A stretch of 64,000 nt of DNA from Phoebastria nigripes (lineage: Eukaryota; Chordata; Aves; Procellariiformes; Diomedeidae). The stretch covers positions 2,826,769 through 2,890,768 of the forward strand of contig JAYKAV010001887.1 of assembly GCA_035582835.1 (NCBI GenBank), written 5' to 3'. The translations under genes were made by a program, and so were the position numbers. Below the pieces are notes generated by a model. It searched no databases and was not told the origin of the DNA. It saw only the letters and a program-made list of their open reading frames with translations. This document shows positions 14,805-28,545 of this stretch, piece by piece; position 1 is the stretch's first letter, and each line of letters starts with the position of its first letter.

Positions 14805-14965
14805 AAGAAAGGCTACAGTGGGCCAGACTGAAGGTTCAACTACCCCGGGACCCTGTGGTCAGCTGTAGCCAACACCACACGTCTAAGGACCACAGAGACC
14901 AGACTGCAGGAACCAGGCAAGGATATGCCCCTCTGGTTTACTTTCCCAGGTTGCAGGCAGAGGTG
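14805..14965 (+). mobile_element. Ancient sauropsid/amniote retroposon remnant (CR1-like, family uncertain)
   Basis: The stretch with GGCTACAGTGGGCCAGACTG, then AAGGTTCAACTACCCC, then CCTGTGGTC and AGCCAACACCA is colinear with a well-known old interspersed repeat of reptiles and birds (GGGTCAGACCAAAGGTCCAT, CTAGCCCAGTATCCTGT, GTGGCCAATGCCAG), at roughly 70 percent by eye. The similarity continues into GGAACCAGGCAAGGATAT and TACTTTCCCAGGTTGCAGGC, which match later parts as I remember them. I cannot assign the RepBase name with certainty. The boundaries are approximate. Confidence 0.6.
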
Positions 14966-17817
14966 GTTTTATTATTTTATTTAAAAACTCCACATCTGTT
15001 GCTCTGTTTTGCTCCTCTGCTTCCTAAAATCATTTTGGGTCACTTCATGCATCATTGCGCTCAAAAGGGAGACTCACAGGTAGGATAACCATCCCAGCCT
15101 GGTAACTAACCCCATGCAGTGAAGCATGGCACATCCAGACTTCGTTCCCCACGGCCGGTCGCAGAGGGAGGGAGCTGTGAGACTCGGGGACGGCGGCATT
15201 AGTCACCTCCATACCAAGGCCCTTGGAGCTGTTCTCTGTTTGTGAAATGTTGCGATGAGTGTTTGGTTTCTATTGGTGACATAAATCCATCTCACTGCCT
15301 TGGCGCTACTTTTCCAGAACAAAGAATTCCCAGAAAAGGGGAACCCCGCTGCTGGGTTGTATAATACAAATGTATGATCCTGTTGGCCACATGGTATTTC
15401 CAACACTGGATATTTTTTTTCTCCAGGATACAACCAGGATGCTAATGAAAACAACACATGGAAGACCTCAGGATAAGCCCCACTGTCTGCTGAAGAGTAC
15501 ATAGCTCTGGTCTGGCTCCTAAAGCAAACACAGATGCATCTAAAACAATTATCAAAGAAAAACAACATGTGACTCAAGAAGGAAAGTCTATATGTGCCTG
15601 CAGACTAATGGCTGGCTGGTTTAGGCTGCGGGATTAACTTCCAGACTTTGCATATGAAGAAGCAACATCTAGCAAGAGGAACGGGAGCTGAACGTACGAG
15701 TGAGTGTCGAGTGTTGTTTCTCCTGCTGAGGACGGAGAGGAGCTGCTCTTCTCTCTAACTGGGGAGAGCTTCCCGCATCCCCGCTTCGTTGGCTGGTGAA
15801 CCAGAGCGAAGTGCCTCAGCCTTCGGAAAGTCAACCCCAGAGCCCTCCTCCGTCTCGGTGCATTGCAAAAACTCCCAGCAGAAAGGTGAATTGTGAGCAA
15901 CGAAAATGAGAAAAAAAATCACGCCTCTGTTCCTCAAACCAGAGCACTCTTCTCTGGAGGGAGTTAAGGAGCAGCCTGTTTCTCCTGCTGCGAGTGCTGA
16001 GGGCAGCCCTGGGCTAAGGCCTCCACAGACACCATCAAAATATTTTGACAGACTTTAAAGTGCAATTTCTGCAGGGAAAAATTCCTTCTTCCAGGTTAGA
16101 CCACAACAAATGACAAACATTTTTCTCAGCTATAAAGCCGAATATTTCATGTAGCTTTTTGATGGGCAAATTTTGTACTGATCAAAGGTGATACAATACA
16201 TATATCCAGAAACAGGTCCAAGCAGACAGAGGAGGAAAAATGTGATTTTTTGGGGGCAATTCATTCAATGGAGAAACAGATGACTGAGCACAAGAATACT
16301 GCAAGAAGGAATTTTAAAAGCGAGTCCACAACCTAGCAGAAACCTTCCAGCCCAGCTTCACGCTATTCAGTGTGCTGGGTGGCACATCTACTGCTGTGTG
16401 CTCTGGCAGCGTTCTCCCGTATTGCTAATATGGCTTTAATTATATCTGTTGGTTTTGATTCCTGTAATTTTTCAGAGGGAAGCACTAAGGAACTATAAGT
16501 GGATAGGAAATTATTTGGTTGGGAGGTTAGGATTTTTTCTTCTTTTTCTCTATTTCTGCCTCAAAAGATCTCTGGCAACGTATAAAGTATTTTTCCATTG
16601 ACATTGGACATTCAGTACGTTCTTGTGAAATTTTGGTTTGCCTTGTGATATTTGCCAGTTTGCTCCATGGAAAACTATATTTTTGGGCAGGCTGTAGTAA
16701 TACCCAAGAATTCAGAACATAGATTTCAACACCCCCCCGTTGGAAGAATTTTGGAGTGACAGCAGATCTGTTTTCCAGTCTACACAGTGAGACGCACCGC
16801 CGTCCTACAGCCAACATCTCCCTACGTTCAGCCTTGTTTCTGACACACCATCAAACACAGGAGCTGAAAGCCAGCCCAGGTGTAATCCTGCGCATCAGGT
16901 CTGATGCATGTGGGGACACAGGACAGATGCTGGCCCAGGAGCCAAACTCAAATTGCCACAAAACACATCAGACACAGAGTATCCTAAACTGCACAGGAAG
17001 TTTTTTAGCAGAATGAAACTTTTAAAAAAAAATCATTGCTGGATTGTACCTTCTTTATCCTAATACAATTTATTTTATCTTTTACCTACTGGCAACTCCT
17101 GCTGTTCTGAGTTAATGTGCAGAGCAGAGCATAGTCTCATGAGTTCTGATTTCTCCAAATATATTTTCAACATTTTCCTTCATCCCCTGAAACAAATGAT
17201 GTTGTAAGGAGGTTGCTGACTGGAGCAGCATCAGAGGTGGAATATTCCCAGACGTCCAGCGTTTGGTCCCATTTCCCTATCTGCCCGAGCGCTTCTGGGG
17301 ATCGCACCTCGTACCCCTCCAACTGTGCTCTGTGTAGCGTTAGACCACCGGTGCCTAATTCACCAAATTTCCCAGAGCTTGGACTCACTCCGGTGGTGGC
17401 TTAAAGGGAAACCAATTATCTTCACTCATCACAGAAAAACAACTTTTAAGTGCCGTCCATCACTTATCCAAATACCTCGTTCCTGGCATTTGCTCAGGCA
17501 CCCTCCCTTGCCAAATAAAACTCTTCTCCTCGAAGGCTGAGGCTGATGATGAACCTGGGTGTCTGCGTTTAACTGGATTATGGCTGTCACAAGTGATGTA
17601 TCCTAGTAAAATCATTTCATCCTCCTTTGCTGTCTGTTCACCAGTACTTATGCAGACAGGTAATGAAATACCAAAGTACTTGAGCAGCTACAGGTGGGGT
17701 TTGGGGTGGAGAGTCGAGGCTTCATTTAATTCGACTTTGGTAACTTACACATGTCAGTCAAACAAACAGAAAAAGCTTTCTTGTTATTAAGGGAAAAGAT
17801 CAGAAATTCTTCAATGG

Positions 17818-17829
17818 TTTTTTTTTTTT
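17818..17829 (+). repeat. T homopolymer
   Basis: Twelve T residues followed by GCATGCC. No associated element seen. Confidence 0.85.
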
Positions 17830-20800
17830 GCATGCCAAGAAGTTATTACTGCACAAAACAAAACTTTCTCAAACTTTGTTAGGATTAAAATTAACTTATT
17901 CTTCTCAGCAGATTCCTGTAGCAAACCTGTCTCCTCTCCAGTCCCTCACCTACAAATGTAATTAGTGACTGGGCAGCAGGAAGGGGATGAATTCTTAAAT
18001 TAAGCTTGAGATAGCAGGTAGCAGCCTGTAAAACGGAGTCTACCCAAGCGGCTGCTCTCAGCAAACACTTCATATTTTGAGATCTTTGTTATTGGAGAAA
18101 TCATGAAATTCCTCTCACCACAAACTTACTCTCTGAGGGCCTGATCCAAAGTCAATGGACGTCAGGAGAAAACTGCCATGGGCTGACGTCCATGGCCATG
18201 CTCTTTGCTGGTTGTCTGCATGATTTCCAAACTCTGATTTTTGTGCTGAACGTTTTCTGTGTTGCATGCCTAAGCCTTGGTGACGTTTTTTAGTTTCAGC
18301 TGAAATGGCTCAGCCACCTTTAGGAAAAGAGGCTTACTTTTGTCCAGTACCCAAAAGAAAATAAAAATGCAGGTGGTTCTACTATGAATCCCCAAGACAC
18401 CAACCTTTGGAGACATACCTGAGTGGGATGAAGAAGCCATCCAGGGATCAGGAGTCGATGCCATAAAAATCAATGTTTCTTAGGAACAAGTCTGAAAAAA
18501 AACCACATTGAGTTTAGCACGTTGGGATTTATCAGGGGACAGTCCTGGGCACCCGGGGCAGTTCCTGGCATGGATGTGCCAGGGCAGGACAAGGGCTCTG
18601 CGGGCTTAGGCAGGAGATGCAGGTGGGCAGCATCCTCTGTGTCACCAGCACAGCCAGAGAGTGACAAAAAGTGGATTTTTCAAAGCTTCTAAAAGAGCCA
18701 TTTGTTCCTCTGCTATCTAAATTTATGAGAGTCAAGCACCCAAATCCCTAGCATTTGCTAATGCCCCACAGTGTATGCACTTTCTGACCAGACTTTGAAT
18801 ATCACAAATGACTAAATATCAAGAGCAGGAAAGTGGATTGAATAGAGACATCCTAGCCTCATAAAAATCCCTCCTGTGCCTCTTCTACCCATGAGCTTTA
18901 GCACCACACAGCTTTTCTTTTCTTTTAAAAAAAAAAATCTGTTCCCATATTTAGGTTCCTCTCCTCCTGTGAATCATATTCAGATGATTTTCGAGGACCT
19001 TTCATTCTCTCTCTGCCTCACATGTTAATCCAAATCTCCTTTCTTAATTAAAGTTTTACTCTACAAGAGTCTTTAACCTCTGTTTCCAAGTGGCAAAATC
19101 AAATCCAGCTCCTCTTGATAAGGAAAACTCATTTCTGGTTGATTGACAAGTTTAATTAAGTATCAATATTTTCTTTTAATTGCTAGATTATTACCAAGAC
19201 AGCAGCTTCAAGGATTATTACGGGTGCACAGGGGAATGTTGCCTAAAGACTGAGCTGCACAACTGTTTCTTGCTTTCTGCTTTCCCTTTCCCAGAAGGGG
19301 CTGTATCTGCTCGATGTTACGTGGACGAGCAGGGTACGGGCAGCCTCTGAGCTCTGATCGCGCTTGATTAAGGCCACTGACCTTCCTGTGCTTAACTGTG
19401 GTCCTGAGCATCCCTATAGACACATATACGGTCTCTCTGTTAGGACACTGAACACCCCCTTCTGCTCNCTGCAGCATGCAGCCCCATTGAGCTTGCTGGG
19501 GCTTGGGGTTTTTTAATTTGCTGAGATACAAGATGTAAGCAGCCAAGCTGTGCCAAGCCTTGGTCCAGATATATCTCTGTTTACGCTGAAAATTGCAATT
19601 AATAACCAAAAGATGGCAGGATGGAAACTGCTTTATGAAAAACATCCCGTCCACATTCCTGGGGCTTCTCCGTATTACAACACTCTGCGGTGTTGCAACA
19701 CAGTGTTGGTTGCTGGAGAAAGTGGAAAAACCTGGTTATGGGTCTATTGCACCATTGTATGTGCCAATAGCCATTATCTTTCCGAAACCATCAAATGTCT
19801 AGAGAAAACAGGGTGGCCATCGCAGACCAGGGATTCTCTAATTAATTCAAACTTCATTCACGATGAATCACTGCTTATTTCAGTTGCAGTCTGCTAACAG
19901 GCATAGGAGTAATCATATACATATGTGAAGCCTCATTTTCAAGGATTTGTTCCTGACACCGATTTCAATAAATTATTGGTGAATAGTAGGCAATTACAAC
20001 TGTCTTTTTTTTTCCAGGTAGTTACACTTTACTTTGTTAGATTGTTGTTACAGAAAACAACCTAACTATAATAAAAGGGGCTAATAGGTCTTTCCTCCAA
20101 CACACAGCTAAGTCCTTCCCCTGTTGTCCTAATGTTATTTGTGGGATATGAGTCAGACATTGGTTTTGTATGAAAAATAGAGGAACAGAGCTAAATCACA
20201 TGAAAGGTATCATGGTAATGCTCTTGGTGACAGGATAAAGCCCCAAGAGCCAAGTCAGATAAACTTCCCTAACAAGACCTTCCACTGTTCTCCATAAACC
20301 ATACAATATGGCCTCAGATAGGAAAGCTACTAAATAACTCTTTCAAAGAGCAATTACATCCCAAAGCTCCCTATCTTGACAAAGATATTGTCACGATGCC
20401 AAACTATTCATCATACCCTCTTAAGATGTCAAAGCTGGAAATTCTCTTTCATTTGTTTATGTATCTTAGGAAACTGTTTATGGTTTCCCATCTATTAAAG
20501 AAATACTATTTAATATGTATTAACTGGGCTATAGTTTTCATATAGTCTTTACTGTAACTTTCATGATATACAGGAATGAGATACGTTGGGGGGATCCTGA
20601 TCACTGATCAAAGAGACCTTGGTACCTTTCCTGGGCTTGTTTCTGACCAGTCAATTAAAGCATCAAGCTACAAGTTCACTGAAGCAGGAACTGCATGGTG
20701 AGGTTAATGTTACTTATCACTAAAAGCAAAAGACCTCGGCTGTCTGCCTGGTTCATCCCGACACGGGCTGACAGAGAAGGGCAGTATCGTGTCCACAAAT

Positions 20801-22052
20801 ATCATTCAGAGCGCCATTCCCTTACACATACCTTTGAGATCTACTTCATTTTTTACACACTTATTTGAAGGATATCTTAACCACAGATTTTCAGTTATGA
20901 TTCTCACTAGGCACCTTCACCAAATTTGCATCCACATAACATTAGTATATGACTGTGATTAGGTTATTATTTCATCTATTCTTGCTTTTCACAAGTAAAC
21001 TTCAACTCAATGCTGGCAAACAATTCAGATACTCAAATATTGCAAAACTAAGTGGTCTCCCACCCTCCTCCTGAAATCCTAAGACTGCCACAGCCAAACA
21101 ACAACACATCAACAACATCATGGGCCAAACGTGTTCATGATAGTATTTTCATAAAGTTAAAAACAAAAACACTGACCATCGATAGTTTCCATGAAACAAC
21201 TTGACACTGTGAGATACATTTCCAAGGCAACGTAAGGGATTTCAGCTACAACACTCCCATTAAATTTAACAAAAGCCATGAGACCGACTCTCCACATACA
21301 TCATAAACTTTAAGATCATCCAGAGGCTCAAAATTCAGCTTTCAGTTTAGGTGATTTATTTCATGACATATTCCCTCATCGCATAACTCCATTAATGTGC
21401 TGTTGGTTTTCAGTTTCATACACACTCTGGCCTGAGCTGTTAAGTATTTCAGAGCATGAGCATACATGACAAGCTAATAGGGGTGATCTTCGTACAATCT
21501 TCTTACTTTTTTCAACAGATTCGATTACTCCTTCTCCAATATTTAAAATCTCCCTTTCATTGCTGAGAAGGGACAGGCTTCAGCATCCCAACATCCTTTT
21601 TCTCATCCAGCTTTCCCTGTCCCATCACTGATGCAGCGCTCAGCACCGGTTCCTCAGCTGGCACCCAAGGTGGAGGGTCCCAGAAAGTCTCGTTGGTTCA
21701 TGGGCAACTGCATCCCACTCCCACCCCATGGGAGCCAACCCCACGTTGCAACCTCCAGGCAAAGGCACGTGCGCCACTTGGACGAGAAGAGAGGTTATCC
21801 CCACCGAGTCGGAGCGAACCCTGAGCTTTTGCTCAATACTGTGAGTGCTGTGTGTGTGAGAGCGGTATCTGATACGCTAATTAGTGAAAATTGTTTCCTT
21901 TCCAACATCCTGTTATTTTACCCGCATGGTGATTTACTGATGTTAAAAATTGGGTTTGGCAGGTGAAGTCTTCCTTGCTGCTGGTAACTGCCAGAAAAGC
22001 AGGTGTCTTGTTTCTGGTTTTAAGAGGCTTTTTGGTTTTCTTTGCCTGGATA

Positions 22053-22138
22053 CTTTTTTTCTTTTTGAATATACCTTCCCTTCCTTCATGGCTTTGTTCT
22101 TTGCAATTCTTTTTCTTTTTTTTTTCTTCTTCCCTAAT
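22053..22138 (+). repeat. Pyrimidine-rich low-complexity tract
   Basis: T and TTC rich sequence with an 11-T core near 22117-22127 and few purines. The minus strand reads as a lysine/arginine-rich frame (KKKKKRKRIAK type), which reflects composition and not a gene. Confidence 0.7.
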
Positions 22139-23319
22139 CTCTGATTTTGGAACGTTTCCATATTTGACTGTCGCTGGTATTTAAACAACTTCCTAATCTC
22201 TAGGATTTCCTTTCGTCTGTAAATCACCTTTAAAAACCCAGCAATCCCTTATTATTTCCTCTTTCATTTTCATTGTTTCATCTATAACAAGCAACATTAA
22301 ATCCAGAGAGCATTTAAGACCAATTTCAATTTCTGCATGAAAAACCCCAACGTTTTTTCAAGCCTGAAGTAGGATTTTTGCCAGAGGAAATATTTGTTCT
22401 CTCTAGTAACAAGGTGACACGGTGCCAGTTCAGTCTAATTTCACATGGGGCCAGGAAAGATTCATTTAAATGGTTGCAATATTCATTCAGCATTTCTTTC
22501 AGAGAGTGTCCTAAATAAACTAAGAGCTGCGTGATGTCCACTGAGTTGTTTCCTTCCTCCCAGGGAAATAGGAGGACTGTACTTATTTTCACAGGTAGCA
22601 ACAAAAGAGACCATCTGCTTGGCTATTTTATAATCAGCTTATTTATCTGCATGTGGTCACTGCAGGAGGCTTCAAACATGCCCCCTGGAGCNGATGGCCG
22701 GAGGGGAGCCGCGATGTCTGCGTGCTCTTTGGGACGGGGACCAGCGTCCGTCCCTGCATGTTCCACCCCATGAGTAGTCCCTTTGGCTGCGCTCCTAGCT
22801 GATGTTATTTGCACGCATCATTTTTTGCAAAAGCTGGGCTGAAACCCAAAAGGGCAACAGGTGGGGCGAGAAATCAGCAAAGCGGGCACTGCGAGGGGGA
22901 GAGAAGGGGGCAACGAGTTTTCTTGGCAATTAGCTGCCTGCAGCCTTCATAGATGGAAGGAGCCCGGCAGTGTCAATAATTGCAGTAATCAAAGTAAATC
23001 ACATCTTGCCACTTGCCTAGATGACATTTTTCTCCCTGTACGTGAGAACAGAGATGAATTTTCCAGTTGCATTTGAAGATGACGATTTCAGAGATTTTGC
23101 AAGAGGTTTAGTTACACATTTCAGTGCTGGAAAAGGAACTCGTATGGAAAAGAGAAATTCAGAGCTTTTTGTGAGATTTTGAAGAACGCTGTGGAGAGCT
23201 GGACATAAGTCAGAGCAAAAATGGACCCCATTTTTGGTCGTTGATATCTTTAGAAGAGTAATTGTGCTTTGAAGTACAATAGGAAAATAGAGATTTTTAT
23301 CTCGATGAGGTATGAAGAT

Positions 23320-23600
23320 AATTGCACTCAGGCGCTTTAATCAGCATGCTTCAGATTTAAGCAGATGGATACAGAGGGCAAATCTGCGAAGGATGAATTA
23401 TTTATTTTGGGCACACTAAAACTTTGTCTCTTAAAGGTCACCAAACTTTCAACAGAATTGACAAAGTCTGCTGCATATGTGAATGCAATTAATCTTCTCA
23501 TTAGTGAGAGGCAACATTTTCTTTTGAACTTGATATGCCTGGTAGGGGAACAAAAAACCAGAACAAAATCTTTTACGGAAAAGTACAGCTGAAGAGCATC
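23320..23600. other. Candidate conserved non-coding element
   Basis: This AT-rich, non-repetitive block has CTTTAATCAGCATGCTTC, GCATATGTGAATGCAATTAA and other homeodomain-like cores (AATTAAT, TTTAATC). Unusually for its base composition, both strands stay open here (97 codons on minus, 75 on plus). Neither frame resembles a known protein. The call rests on composition and texture only. Confidence 0.3.
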
Positions 23601-23689
23601 TGTTTGTCTTACATCAGTGGTTCTGCCCAATTGCTTACAAAAAAATTAAACTGGAAACCTTAGAGCAGAATAATATGTTCTGTCCAGTA

Positions 23690-23905
23690 GGCACAAACAT
23701 TTGACATATCTATCATTTTTAATAGGATTATAAAATTAAACACCCCCAATCAAGCAGCATTTATCAATTAGTACGATGCCTCTTTAGTGGCTGGCTAAGG
23801 GACTTCGGTGTCAAAGGCAATAAAAGAGTCATTTACACCCTGTACCAGAAATCAGCAGTGAATAAAGAAGAAAGAAATGCCATTGTTCATGATGGACTTC
23901 AATGA
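23690..23905. other. Candidate conserved non-coding element
   Basis: This AT-rich unique sequence has ATCAAGCAGCATTTATCAAT and several TAAA/ATTA cores plus CAATAAAAGAGTCATTTACA. It lies next to the preceding candidate and could be one composite regulatory block. No coding frame is supported. Confidence 0.25.
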
Positions 23906-26900
23906 GACTGCTCGCATGGGTAAGCTTAAACACATGCAGGAATGGCTTTAAACGATTTACGATACTTTGCATTTAAATCAGACATGGGTCAAAACTGGGC
24001 CCCCAGCTTGAATTTATCCATCTGGATCCCGATCAGCAGGGCCAAATTTTCATTTCTGAGGTTACGTTGCATTTCAGACGACGTGAGATGGTTGTCGGCA
24101 GAGGGCTGGGAGCGCAGTTACGCTGCCAGCCCCCACAGCTGGAATTTCCAAGGGGAATTTCACACGGGTGAATTCGATGCNAGCCCACGTGCCAAAGGGG
24201 TTTATAGGCACAGGTAACTCAGACTCTCCCCCGTCAGCACAGGGACTCAATGAGGGAACTCAAGAGATAAACTGCATTATTAATGGAGTTAAATAAAGAG
24301 ATGAAGGCTCATGAATGATTAAAATATTGTGTCGTTCAGTGAAAGAGGTCTCCAATGCGTACAATATAATATGTGACCACAGACAGGAACACTGTCAATA
24401 AAAATTTGGACGAGGCCTCATGGTGTTTAGGATCTGTTCCCTGTGCTGTCGGTGCCCCAGGAACAACTGAAAAACTCATTTCATGGTCTTTCCCTATAAA
24501 AGAGGGATAATAATTACCTTTCATTTTTTTCAAAGTACTTTGAAATACACAGATGAAAAGTGCTCAAGTTATGTGGCACTAGCTGTTTCCAATAAAAAGT
24601 ATTTTCTATTACTTTTATTAGAGAGTAACATATTTTTAAATAGACACTATTGTAAAAAATGTTTTACATGATTGCTTTTGCATAAAAGCCCTTTAATCTA
24701 TTTGCAGAATAGCAAAAATCTGTGATTTTTCAATCAAACAACTAAATGAGCTAATTAGGGACAGGACAAGTGTTACTCCATCAGGCTTCTTAGCACATTA
24801 TAGTAATCCCGACATTCAGGGCATTTGACATTAAGAAATGCCTTAAGAAATCCTTCACAGAGGGATGGAAAGAGAAGCAAGAGGAAGAGCTGCACAGGCG
24901 TGGGCATGGCTCTGCTAGCAAGAGACACCGACTGGGAATCTGACCTTTTTTTTCCGTCAAGATGTGCCCAAGGCTGAGGAGCAGCATCCTTTGCTCTGGG
25001 CACCAGGTTACCCGTTAAGTCAGATCTGCCAGTAAAACCAGCGTTACTGGAGGTAGAACTAAACTGGCTACGCAGATTTGATGGAAAGATGTTATTCCTT
25101 CCAAAAGAGTAAATGAACAGGAGCTGATTTAGTGTCTAGCTTTCGTTTTACCACTTAATTCCTCCACAGAGAGTAAACGTTTAATCCTCACAGGCTAAAC
25201 CAGAGCTGACCTCCCCGTCTCCACCATCTCCTACAAAACACCCACCAGACGCTTCTGAGAGGGGAAGGATGAAGATATGCCATGTAGGCAATCAGAGTTC
25301 AAAAATACAGAAAACATCTTCATGCTACTGTCAAATTAAGGATATTATGTGACTACTGTATGTGAAGGGGGGCAATTAATTTAATCAAATAACTGATAAC
25401 GCTTCTTAAAATTACATCTCTTCTCTTCATCTTCCCAGCTTAAAAATCAATAGGAAATTACAGTCTAATGTACCTGAATATTAAAACTCAGAGATTCATG
25501 TAGAATAGGAAAAAACCCTGAGATCCTGGCAATTGCTCACATTACACTGTTATCGAGTTAATGACACAGACCTGAGTTGATTTTTACTCTGGGAGTGGGG
25601 CCAGGATAATATTAATAGTTACTTTTGCGACTCTAATAACAGCACAGAGTCTTCATTGTGCTCAGCAAAAACAAACATTTTAACAAACGGTACCTTCTTT
25701 TTAATTGCAGGGACTGCAGCCTTACTACCTCGAAGCACGGCATACACATGTTTTAGTGTAAGTTCCTCTCTACTCAGGAAAGTATTTCAAGATGCACAAA
25801 AGTACCTTTTTTAATCAAGAAGTGAGCAACATAAAAGGCCATGTCTATGCGCTAGCTTGCCTTTCATAAATAACCACTCCGCAATAGCTTCTTAAATATA
25901 GTTGCACAAAAAGTGCTGCAGCTATTTCAAAAACCTGCATCCGACCTAAGTGCTGCCATAAACACAGCTTTGTCTGAAACCCAACCTCCTAAGAGGACTA
26001 CGTCGCAGAAGATTTTGGACTTAGGCTTAAATGAAAAGCCCTCGGGCACTTCATTTGCAATGATATGGTTTAGACAGGGAAAAACCTCAGCAAAGCACAG
26101 CGACAGCCTGGGCACCCCAGGAGACAGGGCAGGGTGAGCTGGTGTCCGTCCAGCTCTGCTGCCGGCATGGTCCAGGTCGGGCATTTACACGGGTACTTAC
26201 AGCACCCTCTGAAGACGTAAATCAGCCTCAAAACGATAAAGCCGGGAGAGCTGTGGCGTCGTTTGCAACGGAGAACTGGTCTGAAAGGAGGATGCTGAGC
26301 ATCCTCAGACCTGGAAATCCCCCAGCCCCACAGCAGGGCATCAGGCAGGGATCTCCCTCACCACCGACCTGCCCCACGACTATCCATATTTATTTGCGGC
26401 AAAAACCTAGCACAGAAACACTCAAAACTCAACTCTGAGATGCTGTGCATCTACCAGGACCACAGCAGTAATTAGAAGAGTGAAAGATCTGCTGCCAAAT
26501 ATCACAGCGTGGTGTTTTTTGCACAGTGAGGGCTGAGCAAAGCAAGCTTCAGAGGCTGTGTTCTTAGAGATTTTCTTTCTTAAGAGAAGATCGTAACCAA
26601 ACTACCCTGGGAAGAAAAGGGCCTTTGAACAACATACTTAATAAAATTCTAAATTTAAATTTAAACACACACACAAATCATTTCTGAATGTTTATTTCAT
26701 TTCACAACGGGAAAATCCCCCTTCCTTTGGTTAGAATTATTACCTTTTAATGGGTACCAGAAGATTTGTTCATTGCCATAATTTTTTCCAGGATTTTTCT
26801 TCCTTTGTGTGCCCACAGTGTTCCCCTGTTTTGCTCTTAACAGTAGGCCCAGGAACGTGCCCTCTATTCACTGGGACAAACAACTGGGTGGTTTCAGCAG

Positions 26901-28301
26901 CACCAGAAATTTCCAGCCAGGTTGGGGTAGGCAATCTAGGCAGAGATTTTAGACTGGAGATTAGAACTAAATTTGAGTGAAAAACAAAGGAATAAAAGCT
27001 AAAGAATTGTTGTTATTATTAGCATTTTCTTTGATATAAGGCGCTGCATGTAACAGAGAATGACTTTATGATTTATTGTCAGTTTGGAGGTACCACATCT
27101 GGGATGCCTGAGGTTCCTCTCTTAAAAACTAAATACAAACTGGTGTGACAATTTCTGGACTGAGGTGACATACAGCTTATGATTTCTGGTTGTGTTTTTA
27201 GCATAACCGCCAGGAAACATGACATGTTACTAGTGTGGGCATGCAGATCCCCCACACTGGAGAAGACCTTCAGCCCCCAGGCTGGGATTCAGGAGCGGGG
27301 AGCACTAAAACAGTCCCTATACCAACGAGGGGCTGAGCTGGGAAGCCAGATTGACTTAATTTATTGCATGGAGGAGGTCTGGAAAGTGGAAAATTACCCA
27401 AGGCTGAACAAAGAGGCTCAGCTGTAGCCATGGGGACACACAGAGGGGCCGAGCACCACCCAGGACGACTCGGTCGGGAGGAAGGACGCACAGACATGCT
27501 GCTGTACAGGGCTGGCTCTGCTTTCGCTGGGGAACCGGCATGGTTAAAGCAAGCTGAGCTGGGCAGGGACAGAAGCTTTTGGCTATTTTAAGGAGAAGTA
27601 GTAAGCTGCAGGATAATTATCTTGGACAACCCCAAAAGGGTTTGACCCCTATGAATACTCCAATGCATGGGTCAGTAGTACCATGTTTAGGCACCATAAG
27701 GATGCCTGGATTTTCCCCAGCCCCACAACTGAGAGCTATGGGGAGCAAAAGCAGCCAAGAGATGCACATGCAGATATAGGAAACCTGGGATAACAGCCAG
27801 GACCTCTTGTCTCCTTTCATTTAAATGAAGTAATTAACTCTCCTAAATCCCATCCTCACCTGTCTCCTGGCACAGAAAGGACATTCCCATTTATTCTGTG
27901 AGATACTCAACACTGTGATTTAAAGAAAAGCCAAGGATCTTTACCCTTATCTTGGTGCTCTGGTCAACCCCAGCACTGTAATAGGATCTCATAGGATTGC
28001 TGGAACAATTTTATTTCTTATTGGTAAACCAGACTTCCCTCCAGTTACCGCCTGTTTATCATCTGTCTGACACAGTATTTTTTTAATCAAGAAATTCTTT
28101 TAAAATCACTTTTTTGGTCAAGGCTATCATTGCTTAAGAGCGGCAGTTTACAAACAGATTGCAGTTACAAACCCTTGGAAAATGGGCAACAGGAGATTAA
28201 CACTCTATAAAGGATGAGTAAATGTATGTGAACCTGTTAAAATGGTAGGAAATGAGGAATTGTGAACACATGCCCCAGCAGCATCCAGGAATTTGTTCTT
28301 A

Positions 28302-28545
28302 ACCGCCTTTCATCCGTATCAGCGAAGCCTCGCCGTGCCCTGGTACTGAACCTTGCAGGCGCAGCCCATGCTCCTGCAGCCGTCCCGCGCTTGCACGCAG
28401 CCGCGCCGCGGAGGGAGAGATTTATTTATACTGCATGGGAACAAATTCCCACCCCTGCTTTGAAGTCGGCCGCTCTCNGCACAGCCACGGAAGCAGCTCC
28501 CACGGCCCGCATCCCTGCAAGCCATCGGAGCAGTCGGGGATCTGG
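28302..28545. other. Isolated CpG-rich patch
   Basis: Roughly 19 CpG dinucleotides fall within about 240 bp (for example CCGTCCCGCGCTTGCACGCA and CCGCGCCGCGG), far above the surrounding AT-rich sequence. An internal TTTATTTATACTGCATGG could act as a TATA-like element. The plus strand is open for 124 codons from 28262 but matches nothing I know and contains one N. It may be an unannotated promoter, an enhancer with a CpG core, or chance. Confidence 0.5.

Larger units (their letters stand above)
14966..28301. other. Intergenic DNA, no supported gene
   Basis: Mostly AT-rich unique sequence. It holds homopolymer tracts, the pyrimidine tract near 22.1 kb and the candidate regulatory blocks near 23.3-23.9 kb. 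The longest frame is 148 codons on minus at 19208-19654, interrupted by an N and unrecognised. The stretch 19.9-21.6 kb has no long frame and no repeat I can name. Confidence 0.7.

Noticed and set aside
21943..22227. Lysine/arginine-rich minus frame of 94 codons
   Set aside because: It is a translation of the pyrimidine-rich low-complexity tract.
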